The notes beneath the pieces were generated by a model. It made no database searches. It saw only the letters and a list, made by a program, of their open reading frames with translations, and was not told the DNA's origin. The translations under genes and the position numbers were made by a program. Shown here in pieces: positions 33,123 through 42,100 of a stretch of 64,000 nt of DNA (position 1 is its first letter; each line of letters begins with the position of its first letter). The DNA comes from JAVWMQ01 sp036646055 (lineage in GTDB: Bacteria; Bacillota; Clostridia; Peptostreptococcales; Anaerovoracaceae): positions 124,001 to 188,000 of the forward strand of contig JAVXMY010000004.1 in the NCBI GenBank assembly GCA_036646055.1, written 5' to 3'.

Positions 33123-33815
33123 CTATAAGCTTTCTAAGTACTTAATATTATTTTCAATTGCAGCAACATCTTCCTTCCCAATGTTTTTGCTATTACCCAT
33201 TGAAGTTAATATTCTCTTTTCTCTTTCAATCTTACTATCAATAAACTCTCTTACTAATGGATCATTACTTTTGGCAAGCCAAATAGGCATTTCCCACTTA
33301 ATTGAATCTGGGCCAGCATCTATTCTCATTGATTCTTCTGCTTCACCTGGTACTGCTGTAATGATCTCACAAATAAATCTACCTTCTCTAACAAGTTGTT
33401 CATTGGTGATTATAAACCCTTTTTTAATAAGCCAGTATCTTAACCTTCCTTGTGCAGTTCTTGGCTGCATAATAAGTTTCTTTAGATTTTTTGCTTTTTT
33501 TAAATCTTTGCCAATTATTTCAGTAATTAAAACTCCGCCCATTCCTGCGATTATTACATTATCTACTTCGTTTTCTTTTATAACTTTAAGTCCATTTCCT
33601 AGCCTTAAATCAAACTTAGTATCCGGACATATTTCTTCGCAATTTTCTCTTGCTTTTTTTAGAGAACCTTTACTTACATCAGTCATAATCACCTTTGGAG
33701 ATATACCTTCCATTTGTAAATACATTGGTAAGTATCCATGATCTGTACCTATGTCAGCTACAGATTCCCCTTTTTCTATTTCATTTGCTATTGCCATTAA
33801 CCTTGGTGTCAACAT
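33123..33815 (-). CDS. trmK: tRNA (adenine(22)-N1)-methyltransferase
   Basis: Makes m1A22 in tRNA. A 230-residue protein with SAM motif I V-A-D-I-G-T-D-H-G-Y-L-P near residue 19-30 and N-V-I-I-A-G-M-G-G near 88, followed by Q-P-R-T, all family marks. It sits between rpoD and nif3, its usual place in Firmicutes. Confidence 0.95.
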   Translation of the reverse strand: MLTPRLMAIANEIEKGESVADIGTDHGYLPMYLQMEGISPKVIMTDVSKGSLKKARENCEEICPDTKFDLRLGNGLKVIKENEVDNVIIAGMGGVLITEIIGKDLKKAKNLKKLIMQPRTAQGRLRYWLIKKGFIITNEQLVREGRFICEIITAVPGEAEESMRIDAGPDSIKWEMPIWLAKSNDPLVREFIDSKIEREKRILTSMGNSKNIGKEDVAAIENNIKYLESL

Positions 33816-33829
33816 ATTGCATATCCTTC

Positions 33830-34975
33830 CTATTCTAAGTAGTCCTTTAGTTTCTTGCTTCTGCTTGGATGTCTAAGTTTTCTTAGAGCCTTAGCTTCTA
33901 TCTGTCTAATTCTTTCTCTTGTTACTTCAAATTGCTTACCAACTTCTTCTAAAGTTCTAGCTCTACCATCTTCTAGACCAAATCTTAACTTAAGAACTTT
34001 TTGTTCTCTTTCTGTTAGAGTATCTAAAACTTCAACAAGTTGTTCCTTAAGCATACTAAAAGCAGCAGCTTCTGCAGGTGCAGGTACATCATCGTCTGGA
34101 ATAAAATCACCTAAATGACTATCTTCTTCTTCCCCGATTGGTGTTTCCAAAGAAACAGGTTCCTGGGCAATTTTAAGTATTTCTCTTACTTTTTCTTCTG
34201 TTATATCCATTTCAGCTGCAATTTCTTCAGGAGTAGCTTCTCTACCATATTCCTGAAGTAGCTGTCTTTGGATTCTCATTAATTTATTAATTGTTTCTAC
34301 CATGTGAACTGGAATTCTAATAGTTCTAGCTTGGTCCGCAATAGACCTGGTAATTGCCTGCCTAATCCACCATGTTGCATATGTACTAAACTTATACCCT
34401 TTTCTCCAATCAAACTTATCTACGGCCTTAATAAGCCCTAGATTGCCCTCTTGAATTAAGTCAAGGAAAAGCATACCTCTTCCAACATATCTTTTGGCAA
34501 TACTTACAACTAGTCTTAAATTTGCTTCACAAAGTTTCTGTTTAGCATACTGCTCTCCAGCTTCCATTCGCTTAGCTAAATCTATTTCTTCCTCTGCTGT
34601 TAACAAAGGAACCTTACCAATTTCCTTAAGATACATCCTAACAGGATCATCTACTGCTATATTCTTTGGCAATGTTGATTCAAGTTCAACTTCTTTCTTG
34701 CCTGTTTTTTTATTTTCCACAATGGCTTCATCAATTACAACGTCTCCATCGTGTTCTATTTCAATTAGTTCTTCTTCATCTGGTTGATCATCTGTAGAAA
34801 ACTCAATTCCTTTCGAAATTAAACTATCATAAATATCGTCAATTTCTTTTTTGTCAATTTGAACCTTTTCAAGATGATTTTCCACCTGTCCATAAGAAAG
34901 CTTCTTATCTTTAGCTAACTTCGTTAATTCCTCTACAATAACCTCAACAGTTACTCCTGCGTTTTTTTCTTCCAA
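33830..34975 (-). CDS. rpoD: RNA polymerase primary sigma factor (sigma-A)
   Basis: A 381-residue primary sigma factor. A divergent acidic N-terminus (region 1.1, about 1-90) leads to region 1.2 (D-P-V-R-M-Y-L-K-E-I-G), region 2 with the -10-binding Y-K-F-S-T-Y-A-T-W-W-I-R-Q-A, region 3, and region 4 with the helix-turn-helix T-L-E-E-V-G-K-Q-F near 340-365. The start is TTG at 34975, one base after the dnaG stop, with an SD AGGGGG inside the dnaG end; this suggests translational coupling. Confidence 0.97.
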   Translation of the reverse strand: MEEKNAGVTVEVIVEELTKLAKDKKLSYGQVENHLEKVQIDKKEIDDIYDSLISKGIEFSTDDQPDEEELIEIEHDGDVVIDEAIVENKKTGKKEVELESTLPKNIAVDDPVRMYLKEIGKVPLLTAEEEIDLAKRMEAGEQYAKQKLCEANLRLVVSIAKRYVGRGMLFLDLIQEGNLGLIKAVDKFDWRKGYKFSTYATWWIRQAITRSIADQARTIRIPVHMVETINKLMRIQRQLLQEYGREATPEEIAAEMDITEEKVREILKIAQEPVSLETPIGEEEDSHLGDFIPDDDVPAPAEAAAFSMLKEQLVEVLDTLTEREQKVLKLRFGLEDGRARTLEEVGKQFEVTRERIRQIEAKALRKLRHPSRSKKLKDYLE

Positions 34976-34976
34976 C

Positions 34977-36722
34977 TTATTTACCCCCTGTTGCTCTCTC
35001 TTTTTGAAGATCCATTAACTCTTTTGTTAATCTCCTAATATCTTCAATATTATCGTTTTCATCAGCTATGGAAATCCTCATTATTAATTCCCTCTCTGCT
35101 GACACTAAGTATTCTTCTCTATATGTTTTAACACATTGGTTGAATATTTCATCGGTTTTACCAGCTAATTTAATGTTTTTATCAATATTCATTAAAATTT
35201 GCCGGTGATCAGACTCCAAACTGTCTAGTAATAAATTTATATCAATTTCTTCACCTTCTTTATATATATTCCTAATTTCAGAAATAATATTCTTACCAGC
35301 TTCACTTACAAAAATATTTTTGTGACTATTTAGTTTATCTAAATAAATGCTATCTGTCAAAACAATTTTAATAAAATTCTTCTCAAGTGGCGAAATTAAA
35401 TTACTTAATTCTAAATTACTTTCTTCATTATCTGTGGGAATTACAACTTCAGTCTGTTCTCCTCCAGTAATTTCAGTTCTAAATGCACCTTCAGAAATAC
35501 TATATTTAGAAGCCAGTTTCTTAATGTAAACATCTGCTTCTACAGGATTTAATGATTTCAAAAATTCTGAAGCCTCTTTTAAAAACAAAACTCTTTCACT
35601 TGTAATCTGAAGATCATATTTACTTGCTATTTTAAAAATTCTAAACTCTGGATAATCAAGAGCCTTATTAACTAAATCTTCAAAGGCTAGTTTACCCTTA
35701 GCTTTAATAAAATCATCTGGATCCTTACCATCTGTAACCGTAAGAATTTTAACCACCAATCCAAGTTTATAAAGAATTTCACTACCTCTAATAGCCGCTG
35801 TAACACCTGCATTATCTGCGTCATATGCAAGGACAATATTCTTAGTATATCGTTTAAGTAGTTTTCCTTGTTCCTCCGTTAGTGCAGTGCCAAGTGATGC
35901 TGCAACATTTGTTACACCGCCTTGGTAAAGAGAAACAACATCCATATAACCTTCAACAACTATAGCCTTATCCTTATTTTGGATTTGATTTTTTGTGGCA
36001 TTTAGTCCATAAAGATTATTTTTCTTATGAAATACTGGTGTTTCTTGTGAGTTTAAATATTTAGGTGTATCATCGCCTAAAGCTCTTCCGCCAAATCCAA
36101 TGACCTTTCCAGCAGTATTTTGAATAGGAAAAATCACTCGATTTCTAAATCTATCAAAGTATTTGCCTTTGGAATGAGAAATCAGACCCATTTCAACCAT
36201 TTTATCTTCTTTATAGCCCTTTGACTTCAAATGCTTATATAAACTATCCCATGATGGGTCGGCATATCCAATACCAAAGGTATGTAAAGTTTCTTTACTT
36301 AATCCTCTTTTGATAACATAATCAAGACCAGGATTTTGGGTGGCTCTTAGTCCCTTATAAAAAAAGGTGGCCGCATCCCTGTTCATCTCATATAGTTGAC
36401 TTTTATTTTGCGAATTGTTATACCCTTGCTGTACATCAACTCCACATTGACTTCCTAGTTTTTCTAAAGCCTCATTAAACTCTAAGTTATAATATCTTTT
36501 AACAAACTCTATTACGTCTCCAGTGGCATTACAACCAAAACAGGTAAAAATCTGCTTATTAGGTGACACCACAAAAGAAGGTGTCTTCTCATTATGGAAT
36601 GGACAACAACCTTTGTAATTACTGCCTGCTTTCTTCAAAGAAACTACACTTCCAATAATTTCAACAATATCACACCTGCTTTTTATTTCATCTATAACAT
36701 TATTAGTTTGTTGTTTAGACAT
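34977..36722 (-). CDS. dnaG: DNA primase
   Basis: Makes RNA primers at the replication fork. A 581-residue protein. The N-terminal zinc finger has C-P-F-H near residue 40 and C-F-G-C near 61. The TOPRIM core has V-V-E-G-Y-M-D near 258 and Y-D-A-D-x-A-G near 305. The C-terminal helicase-binding domain is short. It leads the dnaG-rpoD-trmK-nif3 operon, an arrangement typical of Clostridia. The SD GGAGAG precedes the ATG. Confidence 0.97.
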   Translation of the reverse strand: MSKQQTNNVIDEIKSRCDIVEIIGSVVSLKKAGSNYKGCCPFHNEKTPSFVVSPNKQIFTCFGCNATGDVIEFVKRYYNLEFNEALEKLGSQCGVDVQQGYNNSQNKSQLYEMNRDAATFFYKGLRATQNPGLDYVIKRGLSKETLHTFGIGYADPSWDSLYKHLKSKGYKEDKMVEMGLISHSKGKYFDRFRNRVIFPIQNTAGKVIGFGGRALGDDTPKYLNSQETPVFHKKNNLYGLNATKNQIQNKDKAIVVEGYMDVVSLYQGGVTNVAASLGTALTEEQGKLLKRYTKNIVLAYDADNAGVTAAIRGSEILYKLGLVVKILTVTDGKDPDDFIKAKGKLAFEDLVNKALDYPEFRIFKIASKYDLQITSERVLFLKEASEFLKSLNPVEADVYIKKLASKYSISEGAFRTEITGGEQTEVVIPTDNEESNLELSNLISPLEKNFIKIVLTDSIYLDKLNSHKNIFVSEAGKNIISEIRNIYKEGEEIDINLLLDSLESDHRQILMNIDKNIKLAGKTDEIFNQCVKTYREEYLVSAERELIMRISIADENDNIEDIRRLTKELMDLQKERATGGK

Positions 36723-36846
36723 TATCTCTCCTTAAAAATATACCCTATATTATCATATACACCGTTTTGTCCATAATTACTTTTATTTTTTGAAAAAAAT
36801 TTAATTTTTTTAATTAAGATAACAAAAAACGTTGATTTAGTGACAT

Positions 36847-36868
36847 TCATCACATTATCATCACATAA
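36847..36868 (+). promoter_or_regulatory. 11-bp tandem repeat, WalR-like box
   Basis: TCATCACATTA (36847-36857) is followed at once by TCATCACATAA (36858-36868). Read on the other strand this is TGTGAT-N5-TGTGAT, close to the WalR (YycF) box TGTWAH-N5-TGTWAH apart from one position. It ends 12 nt before the -35 of an autolysin-like gene, a class commonly controlled by WalR. Confidence 0.45.
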
Positions 36869-36880
36869 CTCATACTTTTT

Positions 36881-36909
36881 TTGACAAAATGTTTATCTGA
36901 ACTTATACT
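36881..36909 (+). promoter_or_regulatory. Promoter of the glucosaminidase gene
   Basis: TTGACA (36881-36886), 17-nt spacer, TATACT (36904-36909); SD AAAAAGG before the ATG at 36939. Confidence 0.75.
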
Positions 36910-36938
36910 TCAAACATAAAAGAAAAAAGGAGTATTTT

Positions 36939-37493
36939 ATGTTTAATAAAAGCAAGTTAATATTTACATTAGTTTTAATTCTAACCCTTGCATTTTCTAC
37001 AGCATTTTCATTTGCTGCTGGAGGCAAAACAACAGGAAGAAAAGTTCCTGCTTATTCTTCTTCTCAGGTCACTAAATTGGATTTAACAAAACCTAGTGGA
37101 GTAACATACAAAGAATTAGCCAATGCAAGTAGATTTGACACCTTAGATGGTCTTTATGCTGAATTCAAAAGAGCTGAAAAGAAATATAGAGTTAATGCTG
37201 TATTCTTAATGGCACTTTCAATTGTTGAAAGCGGTGGTGGCCAAAATATGTATAGAGAGAATAATATGTTTGGATATGGCGGCAAGAATTACCGTTCTAA
37301 AGCAGCAGGTATTCAAGATGTTGCTAAGGGCTTATCTCAAAATTACTTATCAGAAAACGGTAGATACTACAAAGGCAAAACAATTGGTGCGGTTAACAAA
37401 TATTACTGCACATCATCAATATGGACAAGCAAGGTAGCTACTCAGATGAGTTACATTTATAAGAATATTAGTAAACAAGTTGCTAACAAATAA
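36939..37493 (+). CDS. Secreted N-acetylglucosaminidase (LytG-like)
   Basis: A 184-residue exported protein with signal peptide (residues 1-27; cleavage after A-F-S-F-A-A likely). The rest is one glucosaminidase domain with the catalytic Glu in S-I-V-E-S-G-G-G near residue 90, N-N-M-F-G-Y-G, and Y-C-T-S-S-I-W near the end. It would cut the glycan strands of peptidoglycan. No cell-wall-binding repeats are present, so it is a minimal autolysin. Expression is probably WalR-like controlled (repeat upstream). Confidence 0.9.
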   Translation: MFNKSKLIFTLVLILTLAFSTAFSFAAGGKTTGRKVPAYSSSQVTKLDLTKPSGVTYKELANASRFDTLDGLYAEFKRAEKKYRVNAVFLMALSIVESGGGQNMYRENNMFGYGGKNYRSKAAGIQDVAKGLSQNYLSENGRYYKGKTIGAVNKYYCTSSIWTSKVATQMSYIYKNISKQVANK

Positions 37494-37494
37494 A

Positions 37495-37517
37495 AAAATC
37501 GGGTTTAACCCGATTTT
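37495..37517. terminator. Bidirectional terminator
   Basis: AAAATCGGGTT (37495-37505) pairs with AACCCGATTTT (37507-37517), between the glucosaminidase gene and the convergent ferredoxin gene. Confidence 0.85.
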
Positions 37518-37519
37518 TT

Positions 37520-38350
37520 TTATTTCTTAATATTCAATCCACTTGTAATTGCATTTTGATTACATGCAGTTTTACAATCACCACATCTAATACATTCTGC
37601 TGAGTTAATGTTTTTTAGTACATCAACACCCATTTTACAAGTTTTTACGCATTCTTTACATCCATTACATTTATTAAAGTCAACTTTCATCTGATAAAAG
37701 CTTAGTTTATTAAACATTCCATAAAAGGCTCCTAATGGACATAGATACTTACAAAATGGTCTATAGACTATCATAGATAGTATTATTATAGAAAGCAATA
37801 TTAGCATTTTGAATGAAAATATAAATCCAAGAGTATATCTTAATGTTGGATTGGTTATTATTAATGGTATACCAGCTTCAAATGTTCCAGCTGGGCATAG
37901 CCACTTACAAAACATAGGTTCACCAAGTCCTGTACTATCAACAATTACAACTGGTAGAATAATGACAAATAAGACTAGTACAATATATTTTAAGAACCTT
38001 AACTTTTTATCTATATTAGTATTAATCTTTCGTTTTTTTATTTTAACTTTGTATAGCAAATCTTGAAAAAAGCCAAATGGGCACAAAAATCCGCAAACTA
38101 AACGACCCATCATTATTCCCAAAAACAGCAAAATCCCAATTATAAAGTAAGGAACGTTTTTTTCCCTACCTGCTAAAGCTGACTGTAGAGAACCTATTGG
38201 GCAAGAGCCTATGGCACCTGGGCAGGAATAGCAATTTAAGCCAGGTACACAAGCCATTTTTAGATTTCCAGAATATATTTTTCCTTGAAAAAAGCCTATA
38301 ACATAACCATTGCTTATTATAGTTGATAGCAACTGAATTTTATGCCTCAT
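37520..38350 (-). CDS. NapH-like membrane 4Fe-4S protein
   Basis: A 276-residue protein with four to five membrane helices. Cys motifs between them are C-P-G-A-I-G-S-C-P (near 43), C-G-F-L-C-P-F-G and C-K-W-L-C-P-A-G, and F-C-K-Y-L-C-P-L-G near 205. A C-terminal 2x[4Fe-4S] ferredoxin follows (C-N-G-C-K-E-C-V-K-T-C and C-I-R-C-G-D-C-K-T-A-C). It would carry electrons across or along the membrane. Start ATG at 38350, 1 nt after the stop of the CxxC micro-protein gene; SD AGGAG. Last gene of a three-gene operon. Confidence 0.9.
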   Translation of the reverse strand: MRHKIQLLSTIISNGYVIGFFQGKIYSGNLKMACVPGLNCYSCPGAIGSCPIGSLQSALAGREKNVPYFIIGILLFLGIMMGRLVCGFLCPFGFFQDLLYKVKIKKRKINTNIDKKLRFLKYIVLVLFVIILPVVIVDSTGLGEPMFCKWLCPAGTFEAGIPLIITNPTLRYTLGFIFSFKMLILLSIIILSMIVYRPFCKYLCPLGAFYGMFNKLSFYQMKVDFNKCNGCKECVKTCKMGVDVLKNINSAECIRCGDCKTACNQNAITSGLNIKK

Positions 38351-38351
38351 A

Positions 38352-38480
38352 TCATCCAACTCCTATACATTCTAAGCAAACCCTAATTGCCTTATTCATT
38401 ACTTCTTGGTGCTGTCCAATATATATCCCTACGCCTACAAGAACTAATGCTAAAAATAAAACTGTAATTTTAATTTTCAT
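38352..38480 (-). CDS. CD1871A-type CxxC membrane micro-protein
   Basis: A 42-residue protein. One membrane helix (residues 5-22) is followed by I-R-V-C-L-E-C-I-G-V-G at the C-terminus with a CxxC (Cys35, Cys38). Such short proteins are labelled CD1871A family CXXC motif-containing protein in clostridia. The ATG overlaps the stop of the lipoprotein gene as TAATG, so translation is coupled. The CxxC may exchange electrons or a disulfide between the neighbouring ferredoxin and thioredoxin-like proteins; that role is inference. Confidence 0.8.
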   Translation of the reverse strand: MKIKITVLFLALVLVGVGIYIGQHQEVMNKAIRVCLECIGVG

Positions 38481-39022
38481 TATTTAATGTAACCTTTCGC
38501 CATTTTGATATATTCTCCAGAAATATCTTTTGAATCTGGTACCCCTATATGATCTCCTACTATTTCACCTTTTTGATTAATAAATAATGTTGTTGGTGTC
38601 ATTGTATAATTGTTCATAAAATTATTCCAAATTTCATCATTTAAATAGATTATTTTATAATCTTTTTTTGATGATCCTGTTAGTTTATATATTTCACTTT
38701 TAGGCGCTGTTTTATCTGTAACCACTGTTACAAGTTGAGCGTCATCAGGTAAATTCTTGTTAAGTTTTAAAACTTCAGGCATTTCATATAGACATGGACT
38801 ACAATCAACTGACCATAATTTAAGAACAGTCAACTTTTTTTCTTTAAAGATTTCATCGCTAACGGTTTCGTCCTCAATGGTTTTGGCAGTAAACTGCCCT
38901 ACAGATTTGCCACTAGTTTGACTTTCTCCGCTACTATTTTCCGTACCATCATTTTGCCCACAAGCTACCATAATTAGGGAGAGAACTAATACAACTGTAA
39001 CTACTAATACTTTCTTTTTCAT
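38480..39022 (-). CDS. TlpA-like thioredoxin lipoprotein
   Basis: A 180-residue exported lipoprotein. The signal peptide ends in a lipobox-like I-M-V-A-C (Cys near residue 22). A Ser/Gly/Asn-rich linker leads to a thioredoxin fold with active site C-S-P-C near 80 and cis-Pro in T-M-T-P-T-T. It would reduce or isomerise disulfides outside the membrane. The ATG at 39022 has an SD (GAGG); the frame opens with GTG 4 codons earlier. First gene of the operon with the CxxC micro-protein and the membrane ferredoxin. Confidence 0.9.
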   Translation of the reverse strand: MKKKVLVVTVVLVLSLIMVACGQNDGTENSSGESQTSGKSVGQFTAKTIEDETVSDEIFKEKKLTVLKLWSVDCSPCLYEMPEVLKLNKNLPDDAQLVTVVTDKTAPKSEIYKLTGSSKKDYKIIYLNDEIWNNFMNNYTMTPTTLFINQKGEIVGDHIGVPDSKDISGEYIKMAKGYIK

Positions 39023-39117
39023 TTCACACCTCACTTTTGAAAAATTATCGTGTTTATCTATACCCTTTACCTCTTATACAAAACAGTTATATTTAATATA
39101 AATAATTAAAAACAAAA

Positions 39118-39148
39118 GACACGAGAGTTAGTTCCCGTGTCATTTTTG
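39118..39148 (-). terminator. Terminator of the NuoE/F-large subunit operon
   Basis: GACACG (39118-39123) pairs with CGTGTC (39136-39141). On the minus strand T-rich sequence follows. It lies 28 nt after the stop at 39169. Confidence 0.75.
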
Positions 39149-39168
39149 TTTTATAATATATAACTATA

Positions 39169-42100
39169 TTATTCTGTCATGCAAGCAGGTACTGGAAGTC
39201 TATCAACCATTACGTTAAATAGGTTGTCTGTTGATCTTAGAGGGTCAACAAAGATTCCATCTTCTACTGGTACAAACTTAGCGAATTCAGGCTTTAAGGC
39301 TCCACCTAATACTTGACCGATTTCAGCATATTTATATCTTGGAATTTCATCATCCATTTCATATGAAATGTCTGCTGTGTCATCCCAACCTAGGTCTACT
39401 TCGTAAACTCCTGCGATTTCTACTGGAATTTCCCAGTTTTCTAAAACAATTCCTTCATCTACAGCAGGTTCAACTGGCATTAGTCGTCTTTCTGTATTTG
39501 TATATGTTCCGTCTGCAGAAGCAAATCCTGTTCCTGGAATAATTACATCAGCTATATCAGTTGTTTCTGTTCTATGAGTATCTGAAACCATTAAGAATTC
39601 TAAGTCCTTTAGAAGTTCTGTATCTGGATTTTCCCCGAAACATAGTAGAGCTTTAACTCCATCCATTGCTTCATCACCATTTATAATACCCATATCGATT
39701 AGACCCTGAGAGTTGTTCTTAGGTTTAATTGCTAAGATACCATCTCTTGGAGTTCCAATATGTCCTGATAATAATGCAATATCAGAAATTAATGTAGCAC
39801 AATCTGTTGATACAAAGTTTTCAGCATATACTATCATTGCTTTTTTTGCTTCAGCATATAATTTTGCAACTTCAGCAATTTCATCTGAAACCTTAACATT
39901 AGCTAGGCTTCCTTTGAATTCTTCAAATCCAGAGATTTCTGAAGTTTTGCCTAGGTCTAATAATGTCTTTGCAATACCCTTTAGTGGAGTTAAATCATTT
40001 GCTGTGTAAATAACTTTGTATGCAAATTCAAAGTGCTGTTCAAATCCTTCTGGGTTAATTAGTACAACCTTAGCTCCAGCTTCAGCAGCCTGTTTTAGTT
40101 TTAGCTGAATTACTGGATTATCTACTGTGTTAAATCCTGTTACAAGAATAACATTTGTTGAAAGCAATTCATCAATTGTGTTAGGTGTAGAATCTAAACC
40201 TAAAACTTTTTCTAAACCACTTTCTCTCTTATTGAAGCAAAGTGTTTTAGCTCCAATAACATCTGCTAAGGCTTTCATTGCATAAGCTTCTTCATTTGTA
40301 TATCTATCTGAAATAGATACAGCAACAGCATTTTTGCCGTATTTAGTTGCAATTGATTCTGCCTTTTTGGCTGTCATCATAATTGCATCATCATAATTAG
40401 CATATCTTAATTTATCACCAAGCTTAATAATTGGTTCTTCAATTTTGCCTTCTAATAGTGCAGTGTCAAATCCCCACTTGCCTTTACCACAAGCCAATCC
40501 AGCGTTAACATAACCTTCTGTATCTGGGTTAGCCTTAATTAGCATATCTCCACAAGATTCAAGAAGTAAGCTACATCCAACTGAACAGTATGAGCATGTT
40601 GTTTCTGTTATTTCAGTCTCTACTGGAACTTCTTTGGCAACAGTCTGTCTTTCCTGTAGTGCTCCTGTAGGACAAACGCTTACACACTGACCACAAGAGA
40701 CACAACCTGAATCGATTAGTGGTTTCTCTAGGTTAGGCTTAACAACAGTATCAAATCCTCTGTCTACTAATCCTAAAGCACCAATACCCATTACTTCATC
40801 ACAAACTCTTACACAAAGTCCGCAAAGAATACATTTGTTTGGATCTCTTACGATAAATGGATGGTCATCTTCAAATTCAATTGCATTTTTCTCTCCAGCA
40901 AATCTGTCAGGTTTAACATCATACTGGTTAGCAAAATCAATTAACTTACATTCGTAGTAGTCATGACAACCACATTCTAAACATCTATCTGCTTCATCAA
41001 TAGCTTCTTCTTCAGTATATCCTGCTGGAATTACTTCAAGGAAGTTATCTTTTCTTTCTTTTGCTTCAAGAAGTGTTAATTCAGGTCTGCCCATTCTTTC
41101 TCTATCTTCAAATGTTCTTTCTGTAATATCGTCTCTTGTAACAACATATTCAGGTTCAAATGCTGCATCTTCACCATTTAGATAAGCATCTACAACATTC
41201 GCAACCTTCTTAGCATCTGCAATTGATTCAACAGCAATGGAAATCTTATCATTACCACAGTCTCCGCCAGCAAATACTCCAGGTATACTTGTTCTAAATG
41301 TATCTTTGTCGTAAACAATAGCACCCTTCTTAGTTTTATCAATATCATCAAACATTGAAGCATCAACAGCCTGTCCAATTGCAAGGATAACTGTATCAAC
41401 AGCAATAGTTTCTGTTTTACCTTCAATAGGCATAGGTCTTCTTCTACCAGAAGCATCAGGTTCACCAAGTTCCATAACCTGTAAAACAACTTCGTTTACT
41501 CTACCTTCAGCATCTGTTTTGATTTCAATTGGGTTAGTTAAGCTTTTGAAGATTACTCCCTCTTCTTCACCTTCTACAATTTCAACCATATCTGCAGGCA
41601 TTTCATCCTTAGTTCTTCTATAAACATTATATACGTTTTCAGCGCCTAATCTAACAGCTGTTCTACATGCGTCCATAGCAGTATTACCACCACCAACAAT
41701 AGCAACGTTTTTACCTAGATCCATAGGTTCATTTCTAACAACCTTACGTAAGAAGTCAATACCTCCAACAACGCCATCAGCATCTTCACCTTTACATCCA
41801 ACACCTGTTGATAACCAAGCACCAATTCCTAGAATTACTGCATCAAAGTCTTTGTAAATTGATTCAAATGGAACATCTACGCCAACTTTAGTATCTGTAA
41901 TAATTTCAACGCCCATAGCTTCAATTGTTGCAACTTCTTCATCAACTACAGCCTTAGGTAGTCTATATTCTGGAATACCATAACGAAGCATTCCCCCAGC
42001 TTTAGGCATTGATTCAAAAATTGTTACCTCATGGCCTCTCTGTCTTAAGAAGTATGCTGCAGATAGTCCCATAGGACCTCCACCGATAATAGCAACAGAT

